Assembly: GCA_035531675.1 (NCBI GenBank)
Contig: DATKSL010000016.1
Span: 1-64,000 of the forward strand
Origin: JAJPIG01 sp035531675
Lineage (GTDB): Bacteria > Desulfobacterota > Binatia > Binatales > Binataceae
DNA length: 64,000 nucleotides
Direction of reading: 5' to 3'
The translations under genes and the position numbers were made by a program. Below are positions 9,432-18,005 of the stretch, one piece after another. Under the pieces are notes generated by a model that saw nothing but the letters and a program-made list of their open reading frames with translations, searched no databases and was not told the origin of the DNA. How positions within the stretch are numbered: position 1 is the stretch's first letter; each line of letters starts with the position of its first letter.

Positions 9432-9620
9432 GACGACTGATGCTGCATGATAATCGCGCTCCGAAAAATACTCCGTGCTTTCGAGCCGGATCAAGCAAGT
9501 TCACGCCGAAGCGCGATTTGATACAGTTTGATAGAGAATGAGCGCTGGTGATAGATAGCTGACAGGGACGGCGAAGCGCCGGCGGGTTAGCCCGCGCCCG
9601 GGCGTTTTGAGGACATCACG

Positions 9621-10901
9621 ATGCATGGAAACGGCAGGATGAAGCTGGTCGTCGATGATCCGCGACACGGCCTGTTCCGGGTTAATCGCTCGGTCTTCGT
9701 GTCGCCGGAAATTCTCGAACTCGAACGCCGCAACGTGTTCGATCGCTCGTGGCTCTACGTCGGCCACGAGTCCGAGGTCGGCAACCCGGGGGATTTCATC
9801 GCGCGCGAGGTCGGCGGCCGGCCGCTGATCCTGTGCCACGGCAGCGACGGCGCGATCCGCGTGCTGATCAACTCGTGCACCCATCGCGGCGCCCAAATAT
9901 GCCGCGAGCCGGCCGGCAACGCCCGCACCTTTCAGTGCTTCTACCACGCCTGGACCTTCAACAATCACGGCGAGCTGGTCGGCGTGCCCGACGCCGGCGG
10001 CTACGGCGGGTCGTTTCGCAAGGAAGCGCTCGGCCTGAAATCGCCCGCCCGCGTCACCAACTACCGCGGGATGGTGTTCGCGTCGTTCGACCCGGCGATC
10101 GAGGATCTCATCGACTATCTCGCCGACGCCAAAGAAGTGCTCGACACGATTCTCGATCAGGCCGAGGACGGGATGCAGATCGCGCCTGGCACGCAGAGCT
10201 ATTCGTTTCGCGCCAACTGGAAGCTGCTGGTCGAGAACAGTATCGACGGCTACCATCTGCGCTCGACCCATCATACCTATCTCGAATACCTGCGCAGCGT
10301 CGGCGCCAACTTCGACCGTCCGTTTCGCGGTTATGCGCGAGCGCTCGGCAACGGCCACGGCGTGATCGAGCATTCCGGGCCGATGGGCCGGCCGTGCGCG
10401 CTGTGGGAGCCGCGCTGGGGCGAAGAGGTCAGGCAGGAGATCGCCGGTCTCCGCCGCCGGCTGGTCGAGCGTTTCGGCGAGCAGCGCGCCGAGCGGATCG
10501 CGGAATGGAACCGCAACCTGTTGATCTATCCCAACCTGGTGGTCAACGACATCATGTCGCTCACGGTGCGCACCTTCTATCCGGTCGCGCCCGATTACCT
10601 GGAGGTCTCGGCGTGGGCGATGATGCCGCGCGGCGAGGGGCCGCGATGGCAGGCGCGCCGGCTCGACAACTTCCTGACCTTCCTGGGGCCCGGCGGCTTT
10701 GCGACGCCCGACGACGTGGCGGCGCTCGATTCGTGCCAGCGCGGCTTTCGCGGCTTCAAGGAGACGCAGTGGTCGGATATCTCGCGCGGCATGAAGCGCG
10801 AGGCGGACGTCACCGACGAGGAGCAGATGCGCTCGTTCTGGCGGCGCTGGTCGGAGCAGATCGAAGGCGGCTCGGCGGCCCGCCGTCGCGCCGTTGCCTA
10901 G
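9621..10901 (+). CDS. Rieske non-heme iron ring-hydroxylating dioxygenase, alpha subunit
   Basis: The catalytic large subunit (426 residues) of an aromatic-ring-hydroxylating oxygenase. The [2Fe-2S] Rieske ligands are Cys86-x-His88 and Cys106-x2-His109. The mononuclear iron site is in the C-terminal domain as ENSIDGYHLRSTHH (His212, His217). A beta subunit gene follows 158 nt downstream and a dehydrogenase after that, which is the normal order for a cis-dihydrodiol pathway. No ferredoxin or reductase gene is next to it, so electron transfer partners are elsewhere. Substrate cannot be predicted. Confidence 0.93.
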   Translation: MHGNGRMKLVVDDPRHGLFRVNRSVFVSPEILELERRNVFDRSWLYVGHESEVGNPGDFIAREVGGRPLILCHGSDGAIRVLINSCTHRGAQICREPAGNARTFQCFYHAWTFNNHGELVGVPDAGGYGGSFRKEALGLKSPARVTNYRGMVFASFDPAIEDLIDYLADAKEVLDTILDQAEDGMQIAPGTQSYSFRANWKLLVENSIDGYHLRSTHHTYLEYLRSVGANFDRPFRGYARALGNGHGVIEHSGPMGRPCALWEPRWGEEVRQEIAGLRRRLVERFGEQRAERIAEWNRNLLIYPNLVVNDIMSLTVRTFYPVAPDYLEVSAWAMMPRGEGPRWQARRLDNFLTFLGPGGFATPDDVAALDSCQRGFRGFKETQWSDISRGMKREADVTDEEQMRSFWRRWSEQIEGGSAARRRAVA

Positions 10902-10939
10902 GTTGGCGACGCGCAGGTTGACGACGCGCAGGTTGATGA
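10902..10939 (+). repeat. 15-bp tandem repeat, two and a half copies
   Basis: Directly after the alpha-subunit stop codon, a 15-bp unit (GTTGRCGACGCGCAG) is present at 10902-10916 and 10917-10931 with one mismatch. A partial third copy follows at 10932-10939. It lies in the alpha-beta intergenic gap and has no obvious hairpin. Confidence 0.75.
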
Positions 10940-11059
10940 TCGGACCGGCGTAGTAGCGGCCGCGATCGCGATTCGCGTTGGTCGGGCAGAGTTCACCGCG
11001 CTTGACGATAACCACGAGCTTGAATCGTCTCACGCAATTGCGCTGACGGGAGAGCGGCT

Positions 11060-11536
11060 ATGCTGACACGGGCCGAAGCGGAAGATTTCCTCTACCAGGA
11101 AGCGGCGATCCTCGACGAATGGCGGCTGCGCGAATGGCTGGAGCTGTTCACCGACGACGGCCAGTACTGGGTGCCGTCGACCGACCGGCCCGATGGCACG
11201 CCCGACACCACGCTGTTCCTGATCGCCGACGACATCATCCGCTTGCGCGCCCGGATCGCGCGGCTGGAAAGCCCGCACGCGCACGCCGAAGTGCCGCGCT
11301 CGCGCACCCGCCGCATGATCGGCAACGTCCGCGTGCTCAAGGACGACGGCGCCGAAATCCTGCTGTGGTCGAACTTCGTGGTCTATCGTTTCCGCGGCGA
11401 GATTTCGGATCATTACGTCGGCCATTACGAGCATACCCTGCGCCGCAGCGGCGGCGAGCTGAAGATTAGCCTGCGCAAGGCGATCCTCGATTTCGAGGCG
11501 CTGCGCCCGGCCGGCAAGGTCAGCATCATCCTGTAG
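11060..11536 (+). CDS. aromatic-ring-hydroxylating dioxygenase, beta subunit
   Basis: The small structural subunit (158 residues, SnoaL-like/NTF2 fold) that forms alpha3-beta3 oxygenases. Characteristic segments are EAEDFLYQEAAILDEWRLREWLELFTDD near the N-terminus and the RTRRMIGNVRV strand. The start ATG has GGGAG about 9 nt upstream. It is co-directional with the alpha subunit and the SDR gene. It holds no metal, so specificity would come from the alpha partner. Confidence 0.9.
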   Translation: MLTRAEAEDFLYQEAAILDEWRLREWLELFTDDGQYWVPSTDRPDGTPDTTLFLIADDIIRLRARIARLESPHAHAEVPRSRTRRMIGNVRVLKDDGAEILLWSNFVVYRFRGEISDHYVGHYEHTLRRSGGELKISLRKAILDFEALRPAGKVSIIL

Positions 11537-11571
11537 TCAACCGCGGACGCCGCGGCGCGAGGAGCACGACC

Positions 11572-12327
11572 ATGGCAAGATTCAGCGATCAGGTGGCGAT
11601 CGTTACCGGCGCGGCCGGCGGTATCGGGTTGGGCATCGCGAGGCGGCTGGCTTCCGAAGGTGCCGCCATCATGATCGGCGACATATCCGACAATGCACGC
11701 GGGGCGGCTACCGAGCTTGGCAAAAGCTTCAAGGTGCGGACGCTCTCCGCGGTCGGCGATCTGAGCCAGCCGGGCGTGGCCGAAAAGATGGTGGCCGAAA
11801 CCGACAAGGCCTTCGGCCGCATCGACATCCTGGTCAACAACGCCGGCGGCGGCATCCTGCGCCATTCATCGGAGCATACCGAGGAGACTTTGCAGGCGAC
11901 CATCAATCGCAACCTGTGGACGATGCTGCGCTGCTCGCTGGCGGTGATGCCGCGGATGAAGCAGCGCCGCTACGGGCGCATCGTCAACCTCGGCGCCGAC
12001 TCGGTCTATACCGGACTCGACCTGCACGCGATCTACAACGGCGCCAAGGGAGGCGTGCACGGCGCGACGGTCGGCTTCGCGCGCGAGGTCGCCACCGACG
12101 GCATCACGGTCAACGCGGTGGCGCCGTGCGGAGTCGAGACCGAGGAGGTCAAGAAGGCGGTCGCCGCGAATCATCCGCTGATCACGTCGATGATGAAGAT
12201 GATCCCGATGGGGCGGATGGCGCAGATCGACGACGTCGCGGCGGCGGTCGCGTTTCTGGCCTCCAGCGAAGCCGGCTTCATCACCGGCCAGATCGTGAGC
12301 ATCAACGGCGGCACCGCGATGGGCTAG
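11572..12327 (+). CDS. short-chain dehydrogenase/reductase, probable dihydrodiol dehydrogenase
   Basis: A classical SDR of 251 residues. It has the cofactor motif TGAAGGIGLG near 12-21, NNAGG near 89-93, a Ser at 144, the catalytic pair Tyr155 and Lys159 in YNGAK, and the C-terminal FITGQIVSINGG. GGAG lies 9 nt before the ATG. Its place after a dioxygenase alpha/beta pair suggests that it oxidises the cis-dihydrodiol to a catechol, an inference from context. The Mu-like prophage begins within about 25 nt of its stop codon. Confidence 0.88.
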   Translation: MARFSDQVAIVTGAAGGIGLGIARRLASEGAAIMIGDISDNARGAATELGKSFKVRTLSAVGDLSQPGVAEKMVAETDKAFGRIDILVNNAGGGILRHSSEHTEETLQATINRNLWTMLRCSLAVMPRMKQRRYGRIVNLGADSVYTGLDLHAIYNGAKGGVHGATVGFAREVATDGITVNAVAPCGVETEEVKKAVAANHPLITSMMKMIPMGRMAQIDDVAAAVAFLASSEAGFITGQIVSINGGTAMG

Positions 12328-12350
12328 CCGCGCCGATGCGCGCGATCCCC

Positions 12351-12926
12351 TCAAAATCCGATCGCGAGCCATGAGAAGCCGTTGCTGATCTCGGGCTGCA
12401 ACTGGCCCGAAGTGATCAGCGTGCCGGCCACATCGAGCACGAATACACCGCCCGAGTTGCTGTACGAGACCACCGAGGCGACCAGGTTGCCGCCTCCCGT
12501 GCGCTTGTAGAAGTTGGTCGCCAGCGGCGGCAGCAGGATGGCGTTGGGGAACGTGATCGGCCAGCTCACCGTGAACTGGCTATCGCCGTTGATGACCTGT
12601 CCCGAGAGCGGATACCATCCCCACTGAATAATCGCGACCACCGCGCCGCGCCCGACATCCGCGATCGGAATTTTCAGATAGCCATCGGTCTGCAGCGATC
12701 CAGTGAACTTGGCGACGAACGCCTGCAGCGCGCCGATATTGGTGATGTTGGTGTCCTGGCGCTGCTTCAGAAACGCGCTCCGATTGGCGAGCTGCTGATG
12801 CGGCTGGTTTGAGATGCCGAGACCGCTGAAGCTGGCGCCGGTGGCCGCCCCCTCGACCATGTCGGTCGCTGCGATCTCATAGACCTCGTCGGCTGTGAAG
12901 GCCGGTTGATCGGTCAAGCTTGCCAT
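12351..12926 (-). CDS. phage tail fibre protein with gp53-like C-terminal domain
   Basis: 191 residues. An N-terminal region (TDEV-type helix, then NRSAFLKQRQDTNI) precedes a C-terminal beta domain, roughly residues 105-191. This starts IQWGWYPL and includes TVSWPITFPNAI and the terminal FSWLAIGF, matching the gp53-like receptor-binding tip found on many tail fibres. It would recognise the host surface at the baseplate edge. AGGGTG lies about 7 nt before the ATG. It is the last gene of the tail operon, and its stop lies only 23 nt from the stop of the host SDR gene. Confidence 0.7.
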   Translation of the reverse strand: MASLTDQPAFTADEVYEIAATDMVEGAATGASFSGLGISNQPHQQLANRSAFLKQRQDTNITNIGALQAFVAKFTGSLQTDGYLKIPIADVGRGAVVAIIQWGWYPLSGQVINGDSQFTVSWPITFPNAILLPPLATNFYKRTGGGNLVASVVSYSNSGGVFVLDVAGTLITSGQLQPEISNGFSWLAIGF

Positions 12927-12998
12927 GGGTTCACCCTGAGCGGCGCCGCCTCCGGCGCCCGGCAGATCGTTGAATCCGAAGCACCGCGGCGCCTCGCA

Positions 12999-13517
12999 TC
13001 AGAAGGTCAAGGTCCAGGTTCCGGTCAGGCTCATCCCGGTGCTGAAGGTGAGCGGCGCGATGGTCTTGCGCGCCATCAGCAGCGTCGGGGCGTTGATGCC
13101 GGGGAGCGCGACGCCGCTCGGATTGGCGAACAGCCCGAGTTCCTGGATGGTGATTCCCAGCGCGCCGCTGTCGGCCGCGGTCAGGCTCCAGTTGAACTGC
13201 GCGCTGCCCGGACCCGGGCTCGAGCCGTTCTCGACATGGCTGTCGAGCAATTTGTAATAGGCCGGCGTGCTGAGCGCGACATCGCCGACCGTGGGAGCTG
13301 CCGACCCGGAACCGAAACCGACCGCCGACGCGAACTGACCGGTGGTGTCGCCGGCGATCAGCGCGGCCAGCGCCGGCAGTCCGGCGTTGACGAACAGATT
13401 GCGCGCCTCGTAGGCCGCGATCAGCCGGCCGTCGCGATGCACGCGCAGGCTGACGATTCCCACGGGACGCGGCGCGGCCCCGGTCGCGAGGGAGAGGCTG
13501 GTCGGGACTGGTTTCAT
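12999..13517 (-). CDS. phage tail-fibre or baseplate-associated protein, unassigned
   Basis: 172 residues starting at ATG 13517 with a strong AAGGAGG 5 nt upstream. It overlaps no other gene and lies between tail protein I and the fibre tip gene. The middle region (LFVNAGLPALAALIAGDT, VGFGSGSAAPTVGD, then LGLFA) resembles short fibre-shaft proteins that recur next to P2 gpI/gpH genes. The predicted fold is beta-rich, with no catalytic motif. The name is positional, because I do not recognise a defined family beyond this. Confidence 0.6.
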   Translation of the reverse strand: MKPVPTSLSLATGAAPRPVGIVSLRVHRDGRLIAAYEARNLFVNAGLPALAALIAGDTTGQFASAVGFGSGSAAPTVGDVALSTPAYYKLLDSHVENGSSPGPGSAQFNWSLTAADSGALGITIQELGLFANPSGVALPGINAPTLLMARKTIAPLTFSTGMSLTGTWTLTF

Positions 13518-13518
13518 T

Positions 13519-14382
13519 TCATCCTCCTTGCAGTATCGCGCCGCCATCGATCACCAGCGCCGCATCCGCCACGGTCGGCTCGTTCGCACCGTACGTGATC
13601 CCGCTGTGCCGGTAGTGATGGTTGTAGAGCGGGCTCGCGGGTCCATACTGATCGGCCAGCGGGACCGGGGTCAGATGCAGCCTGAGCGTATCGATGGCGG
13701 AGGGCGCGCTATCAATTTCGACTTGTGCGATTCCGCCGGCGTTGAGCTCCGCGCTGGGCACCGGCGCATCGTCGGCGAGCGGCGGTAAGACGAACCATAT
13801 CGAATCGAGCCACGCGCGCGCCGGCTTGAAAAAGTCGACCGCCGCCGCGATCAGCGCGGCGTCCTGCGCGTTGACTGCTTCATCAGGAGCAAGATTGATC
13901 ATGACGCGAAACACCGCCCATCCCTGGCTCGCCGGGTACGCGCTGCCGCCCCAGCTCTGCTGGCCTTCGAGCAGGCTCGCGCTGTTCCAGCCGAGCTGCG
14001 CAAGCGCGCGCTTGATGGCCGCCGGCGTGCCGCGCACCCGATGGAGAGCGATGGCGTTCTCGAGCAAGCCGCGCTGCAGCGCAGCCGGCGTGATCGGACC
14101 GCCGTCGCCGGGGCCGGTCAGAAAGTCGATCGAGGTGAGGGTGTCGATATCCGTGATCGCGTCGATACTGTCGAACAGCGATGCGGGCGGTCCCAGCAGC
14201 TGCCAGAACGGCGCCAGGATATCGAACTGCCAGGCCAGGAACGGCAACGCCGAGTCGGGCACCGAGGCGATCCGGTAGATCAGCAGCGGCGTCAGATCGA
14301 GCGCGTCGAGTCGCTCGATCAACACCAGCAGCGCCTGGCTGCGAGCGTCGTTGATCGACGGTTGAATCTCGAGCTGCGCCAT
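13519..14382 (-). CDS. phage tail protein I (P2 gpI family), baseplate
   Basis: 287 residues. The family signature RIASVPDSALPFLAWQFDI appears near residues 40-60, followed by HRVRGTPAAIKRALAQLGW. P2 gpI homologues connect the baseplate wedge to the tail fibres. The C-terminal 80 residues extend beyond the usual gpI domain and may contact the fibre protein. The gene lies 5 nt after the gpJ stop. Confidence 0.85.
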   Translation of the reverse strand: MAQLEIQPSINDARSQALLVLIERLDALDLTPLLIYRIASVPDSALPFLAWQFDILAPFWQLLGPPASLFDSIDAITDIDTLTSIDFLTGPGDGGPITPAALQRGLLENAIALHRVRGTPAAIKRALAQLGWNSASLLEGQQSWGGSAYPASQGWAVFRVMINLAPDEAVNAQDAALIAAAVDFFKPARAWLDSIWFVLPPLADDAPVPSAELNAGGIAQVEIDSAPSAIDTLRLHLTPVPLADQYGPASPLYNHHYRHSGITYGANEPTVADAALVIDGGAILQGG

Positions 14383-14387
14383 CGCCG

Positions 14388-15575
14388 TCAGCTATGCTCC
14401 GTGGCGATCGCCTGGCTGAGCGAGATCGCCGTGCAGTTCGCCCATTGGCCCGGCCCCGACGAGATCGAGAGCACGCCCTGGCCGGCGGCCGGCGCAGTGA
14501 CGGTTACTTCGTAGACGCCCGGCACCGACAGCGCGCTGACGATCTGGCTGACGACGATGTCGCGTCCGATACGGTCGGCCTGGTTCACCGCGAACTGCAC
14601 CGCGGCGGCGTTCGCCGCGGCCATGGTCGCGGTCGGGTCGACGTCGGAGTAGATCGTGACGGTCGCGGCGATCTGATAATCGACTTCGATCGCCGGATAG
14701 ACATTGACCGTATCGGTCAGCGGCCGCACCTCGTCGGCGCTCAGGATCGCTTGCACCTTCTGCAACAACGCTGCGCCGGCGACTCCCGCCGGGTTCGGCG
14801 CGGCGGCCGGCTGGAGCGTTATCGGGCCGGTCAGTACATACACATCGACGGTGCCCGGAACCGGACTGACGATCTGCACGTCGGTGATCGTCGGATCGGC
14901 GCTGAGCGCGAAGAAACGATAGGCCGCCGCCGGCCCGGCGACCGAGAACTCGTTGGGCGCGGCCTGGATGCGGATGCGGTAATGGTCGTCGGTCTCGGGG
15001 GCCGAGCCGCCGGCGCTGACCGTCGTGTTCGCGACGCTCTGGATCTGGGCGCTCGGGTTGAGCTGCACGTTGATCTGCCCGGGCAGGTAGCCGTTGCTGC
15101 CCGGCCCGCCGACGGTGGCGGTCGCGCTGACCGTCGCCTGGGTGAGGCCGGGGGTGATTATCAGATCGCTGTCGGTCGCGAACGACCACAGGCCGTCGCT
15201 GGTGCCGACCGCGGTTGCGGCCGCGATCGTATATTGCACGTTGAGCGGGTTGACCAGCGTGAACTGCAGCATGGTCGAGGCGCCGACCATGCCGAGCCGG
15301 GTGACGCCGAGCAGCCCGCCCAGGTAATCGATCATCGGAAAGCTCGCGAACGCGAGCAGGTTCTGTTGCGCCGCATACTGGATCGCGTCGCGCACCAGCG
15401 ATTCACGGTAGGCGTACAGATTTATCAGCAGCCGCTCGACCTGCGCCGGTTGCAGCGTACGGCCGGCGGCGGCTTCGAAAGCCGCTATCATGTCGGCCAG
15501 GATCAGGTTGGGGTCGAGCCCGTCGGCGTCGTTGACGAACTGCGGAGGCGGAAGACCCGGGATACCAGCGCCCAT
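14388..15575 (-). CDS. baseplate J-like protein (P2 gpJ)
   Basis: 395 residues, a wedge component of the contractile-tail baseplate. The open frame runs upstream to 15848, but ATG 15575 is preceded by GAGGT at 7 nt and begins the conserved N-terminus (PPQFVNDADGLDPNLILADM). Other family features are ERLLINLYAYRESLVRDAIQ near residues 38-57 and the C-terminal EVRPLTDTVNVYPA. A beta-rich insert near residues 70-150 carries Val/Thr-rich repeats. Confidence 0.88.
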   Translation of the reverse strand: MGAGIPGLPPPQFVNDADGLDPNLILADMIAAFEAAAGRTLQPAQVERLLINLYAYRESLVRDAIQYAAQQNLLAFASFPMIDYLGGLLGVTRLGMVGASTMLQFTLVNPLNVQYTIAAATAVGTSDGLWSFATDSDLIITPGLTQATVSATATVGGPGSNGYLPGQINVQLNPSAQIQSVANTTVSAGGSAPETDDHYRIRIQAAPNEFSVAGPAAAYRFFALSADPTITDVQIVSPVPGTVDVYVLTGPITLQPAAAPNPAGVAGAALLQKVQAILSADEVRPLTDTVNVYPAIEVDYQIAATVTIYSDVDPTATMAAANAAAVQFAVNQADRIGRDIVVSQIVSALSVPGVYEVTVTAPAAGQGVLSISSGPGQWANCTAISLSQAIATEHS

Positions 15576-15639
15576 TTGTTCTACCTCAGGCCGGCTGCGA
15601 TTCGATTCGCGCTCGCGTCGGCGGCTTGCAACGCGGCGC

Positions 15640-16038
15640 TCACTGCGGCCCGCTCGCCGGCAGCGTGACGCTGGTGGTCCGGGCCGCCGTCGGCATCGAA
15701 CCAAGCTGCAGGCGCCATACGATATTGACCAGCAGGTCGCCGATCGCGAGCGGGTTTGGCGCGGCGGAAACCGACACCAGCTTGACGCGCGGCTCCCACA
15801 GCGTGATCGCTTCGGTGACTTCGCGGACCAGCGACGGAATGGCGGCATCGATCGGATAGTCGATGTATTGCCACAGGTCGGCGCCGAAGGTCGGGCGCAA
15901 CGGGTCGGCGCCCTTCGGCGTGGTCAGGATTATCTGCAGGCATTGATCGACGTCGTCGGGACCCTCGACCACCTTGCCGATCGCGCTCAGTTTGAGCGAC
16001 CAGTCGACCGAGGTGATTTCATCCAGCGTAACGGCCAC
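15640..16038 (-). CDS. baseplate assembly protein W (GPW/gp25 family)
   Basis: 132 residues. It matches the gp25-like lysozyme-fold wedge protein: DVDQCLQIILTTPKGADPLRPTFGADLWQYIDYP, with the conserved EPR motif ITLWEPRVKL that is critical for sheath polymerisation. It lies between the spike gene and gpJ, as in P2. AGGGAGG about 8 nt upstream supports the ATG at 16038. Confidence 0.9.
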   Translation of the reverse strand: MAVTLDEITSVDWSLKLSAIGKVVEGPDDVDQCLQIILTTPKGADPLRPTFGADLWQYIDYPIDAAIPSLVREVTEAITLWEPRVKLVSVSAAPNPLAIGDLLVNIVWRLQLGSMPTAARTTSVTLPASGPQ

Positions 16039-16057
16039 GATTACCTCCCTGTGCGGC

Positions 16058-16618
16058 TCAGGTTTGAGCGACCGTCGAAGTGATCGGCAGGGGCGGCGAG
16101 ATCGCTACTCCGGCCGATGTGATGCTGACCTGCGAGCCGCCCGACTCGAGCACGATCGCATTCGGTGTGATGCTGACCTGCGAGCTGCCCGACTCGAGCA
16201 CGATCGCGCTCGGCGTGACGCTGACCTGCGAGCCGCCCGACTCGAGCAGGACTTCACCCGGGGCGTTGACCGTCGCCGACGCGCCCGCGCACAGCACTAC
16301 GGTCAGTGCATGGGCCGCGCGGTCGTACTCGATAACCGTCCCGTCGCGAAAGCTCAGATGGAACTTGTCGGGACTCTGCACCGGCGGCGTATCGACGGTC
16401 GAATAGACCGCGCCCAGCACCGCGCCCGCCTCGTCGTACTCGTCCATCAGGCAGACCACCTGCTCGCCCGCGTCGGGCATCCAGAAGGCCTTGTCCGCCA
16501 GCGTCTTGGGGGTTACCACCTGCAGCCAGTACGAGCGCATCTGATCGCGATCCGGAAATCGCACCCGCACACGGCCCAGTTCAAGATCCTGATCGGTGAC
16601 TATTCCAATTCGATACAT
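16058..16618 (-). CDS. baseplate spike protein V (P2 gpV/Mu gp45 family)
   Basis: 186 residues forming the membrane-piercing spike. The N-terminal OB-fold (RIGIVTDQDLELGRVRVRFP, then SYWLQVVTP) is followed by GEQVVCLMDEYDEAGAVLGAVYS. The C-terminal half contains three near-identical 16-residue beta-helix repeats (ESGGSQVSVTPSAIVL type). The tip ends in a short Pro-rich segment and lacks the HxH iron motif of P2 gpV, so it may use another tip or a partner. Confidence 0.87.
   Translation of the reverse strand: MYRIGIVTDQDLELGRVRVRFPDRDQMRSYWLQVVTPKTLADKAFWMPDAGEQVVCLMDEYDEAGAVLGAVYSTVDTPPVQSPDKFHLSFRDGTVIEYDRAAHALTVVLCAGASATVNAPGEVLLESGGSQVSVTPSAIVLESGSSQVSITPNAIVLESGGSQVSITSAGVAISPPLPITSTVAQT
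16119..16262 (-). repeat. three 48-bp tandem repeats inside the spike gene
   Basis: Units at 16119-16166, 16167-16214 and 16215-16262 are about 80-95% identical, the third diverging at its end. They keep frame, encoding 16-residue beta-helix rungs. Repeat-number change would lengthen or shorten the spike without frameshift. Confidence 0.85.
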
Positions 16619-16677
16619 CGTCGCTAATAGGTAGTCGTCAAATAGCTATTCAGTTACCGGGGTGAATGATAAGCGCA

Positions 16678-17682
16678 TCAACCGACCCGGCGTATTTCAA
16701 CCTCAGTCGAGTAGCCGGTGCGGCGGCTCAGCGAATGCCGCGCGGTCTCGATCAGGTAGACGTCGTTGAACGAACCCCACCCCGACAGCGCGACGGTGTT
16801 GCCGGCCGAGAGCGCGGTGGTGCCGGGCAGCGCCAGGCGCGCGTTGGTGAACCAGGCGTTGCCGTTGTGCAGGGCGGCTTGCGCCTTGAGCGTCGCCTGC
16901 TGGCCATTCTCGCAGCGCGCGGTCAGCTTGCAGGTATCGCCGGTGGGGATGCCGGTCGCCGCGACGCTGGCCGCGATGAGGCTGCGGGTGGCGGGATCCT
17001 GGTAGGCGACCTGCGCGGCCTTGTAAATCCGGCGCGTGCGGTTCTCGAAAGCGAAGCGCTCGACGGTGCCGCGCGTCACGGTTGCGATCGGCGGCTGCGC
17101 TTCCAGCGCGCTGCGCGAATAGAAGACCAGCTCGGCGCCGCGCACGGTGAAGTCGTAGCCGTTCGAGGTCGCCAGCCGCGTGAGGAAGGCCAGATCGCTT
17201 TCCTGTTTCTGGGTCACGCGGGCGAAGATTGGATTGAGCGGATCGGTGACTCCGACCACGCTCAGTCGATACTTGCCCGCCACTGTCGAGACGATCTGCA
17301 ACAGGCTCTGATTTTCGTAGGCTGCGCTGTTCGGCGTGCGCATCGCGGGCGTGATGTAGGCCGCCAGGCAGCGCAGCCGGAAAACGTCGGGCGGCCCTTC
17401 GAGCTCGAGCTGATCGATCTCGAAGTCGCCGCACGGCAGCAGTGGCTCGCCGCCGTAGCCGATCAGCAGGTTGAGCTTGTCGCCGAGCGCCGGATACCAC
17501 GGCCCCTGCCAGAGCCGATCGCGATCCTCCAGCTCGACCTCGATCTCGCCGGCGCGGCTGGCGAGATAATCGTGGTAGGCAATCGAGATCACCATCCGCG
17601 AGATGTCGGCCGTGATGTCGCGCCCGGCGTAGTTCAGGATCCAGCGCGGCGAGCGGACCGGGTAGCCGGCGGCGGCGCTCAT
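16678..17682 (-). CDS. phage late control D-type tail hub protein (gpD)
   Basis: 334 residues. The gpD/gp44-like hub (VgrG-related fold) is recognised from WILNYAGRDITADISRMVI at the N-terminus, EVELEDRDRLW near 48-58 and YENQSLLQIVSTVAGKYRLSV near 120-140. It also has the conserved KQESDLAFLTRLATSNGYDF stretch near 159-178. It sits above the spike and seals the tube. In P2 the name late control reflects genetics, but the protein is structural here. No peptidoglycan hydrolase domain is attached. Confidence 0.9.
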   Translation of the reverse strand: MSAAAGYPVRSPRWILNYAGRDITADISRMVISIAYHDYLASRAGEIEVELEDRDRLWQGPWYPALGDKLNLLIGYGGEPLLPCGDFEIDQLELEGPPDVFRLRCLAAYITPAMRTPNSAAYENQSLLQIVSTVAGKYRLSVVGVTDPLNPIFARVTQKQESDLAFLTRLATSNGYDFTVRGAELVFYSRSALEAQPPIATVTRGTVERFAFENRTRRIYKAAQVAYQDPATRSLIAASVAATGIPTGDTCKLTARCENGQQATLKAQAALHNGNAWFTNARLALPGTTALSAGNTVALSGWGSFNDVYLIETARHSLSRRTGYSTEVEIRRVG

Positions 17683-17740
17683 GGCTTCACACCGCGCGCG
17701 AAAGTCGAGGCCCGCTTGCTGATCGCGATGCTGGAGCGCA

Positions 17741-17968
17741 TCAGGACTGGCGCTTCCAGGGCGGCAGGTTGGTGGTCATCACGGCGCTTTGTTGCAGCAG
17801 CGGTACCTTGAGCACGATGCCGGCCTCGAACACCGGCTCGATGGCCACCGCGGGATTCGCCATCACGATCCCGCGGTAGAGCGTGGCATCGCCGTAGTAG
17901 GTCCAGGCGACCAGGTCCCATCGCTCGCCCGCCAGAGTTGTATGTTCGATGAATTCCGCCTGTGCCAT
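17741..17968 (-). CDS. phage tail protein X (P2 gpX, LysM-like)
   Basis: 75 residues. The gpX family is a compact LysM-like domain: GERWDLVAWTYYGDATLYRGIVMANP, then a hydrophobic AGIVLKVPLL strand. It lies between gpU and gpD as in P2 and probably binds the hub. The C-terminal NLPPWKR tail is also typical of gpX. Confidence 0.88.
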   Translation of the reverse strand: MAQAEFIEHTTLAGERWDLVAWTYYGDATLYRGIVMANPAVAIEPVFEAGIVLKVPLLQQSAVMTTNLPPWKRQS

Positions 17969-18005
17969 GGTATCGCTCTCTTTGCTGAAGCGGCTCGCTT
18001 CGGTC

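Noticed and set aside
12328..12350. att site or target duplication at the left prophage edge
   Set aside because: The 23-nt gap shows no repeat that I can match at the right edge.
16643..16652. AATAGCTATT palindrome upstream of the spike gene as a third activator site
   Set aside because: Only 10 bp and its core differs from TGAAATATTTCA.
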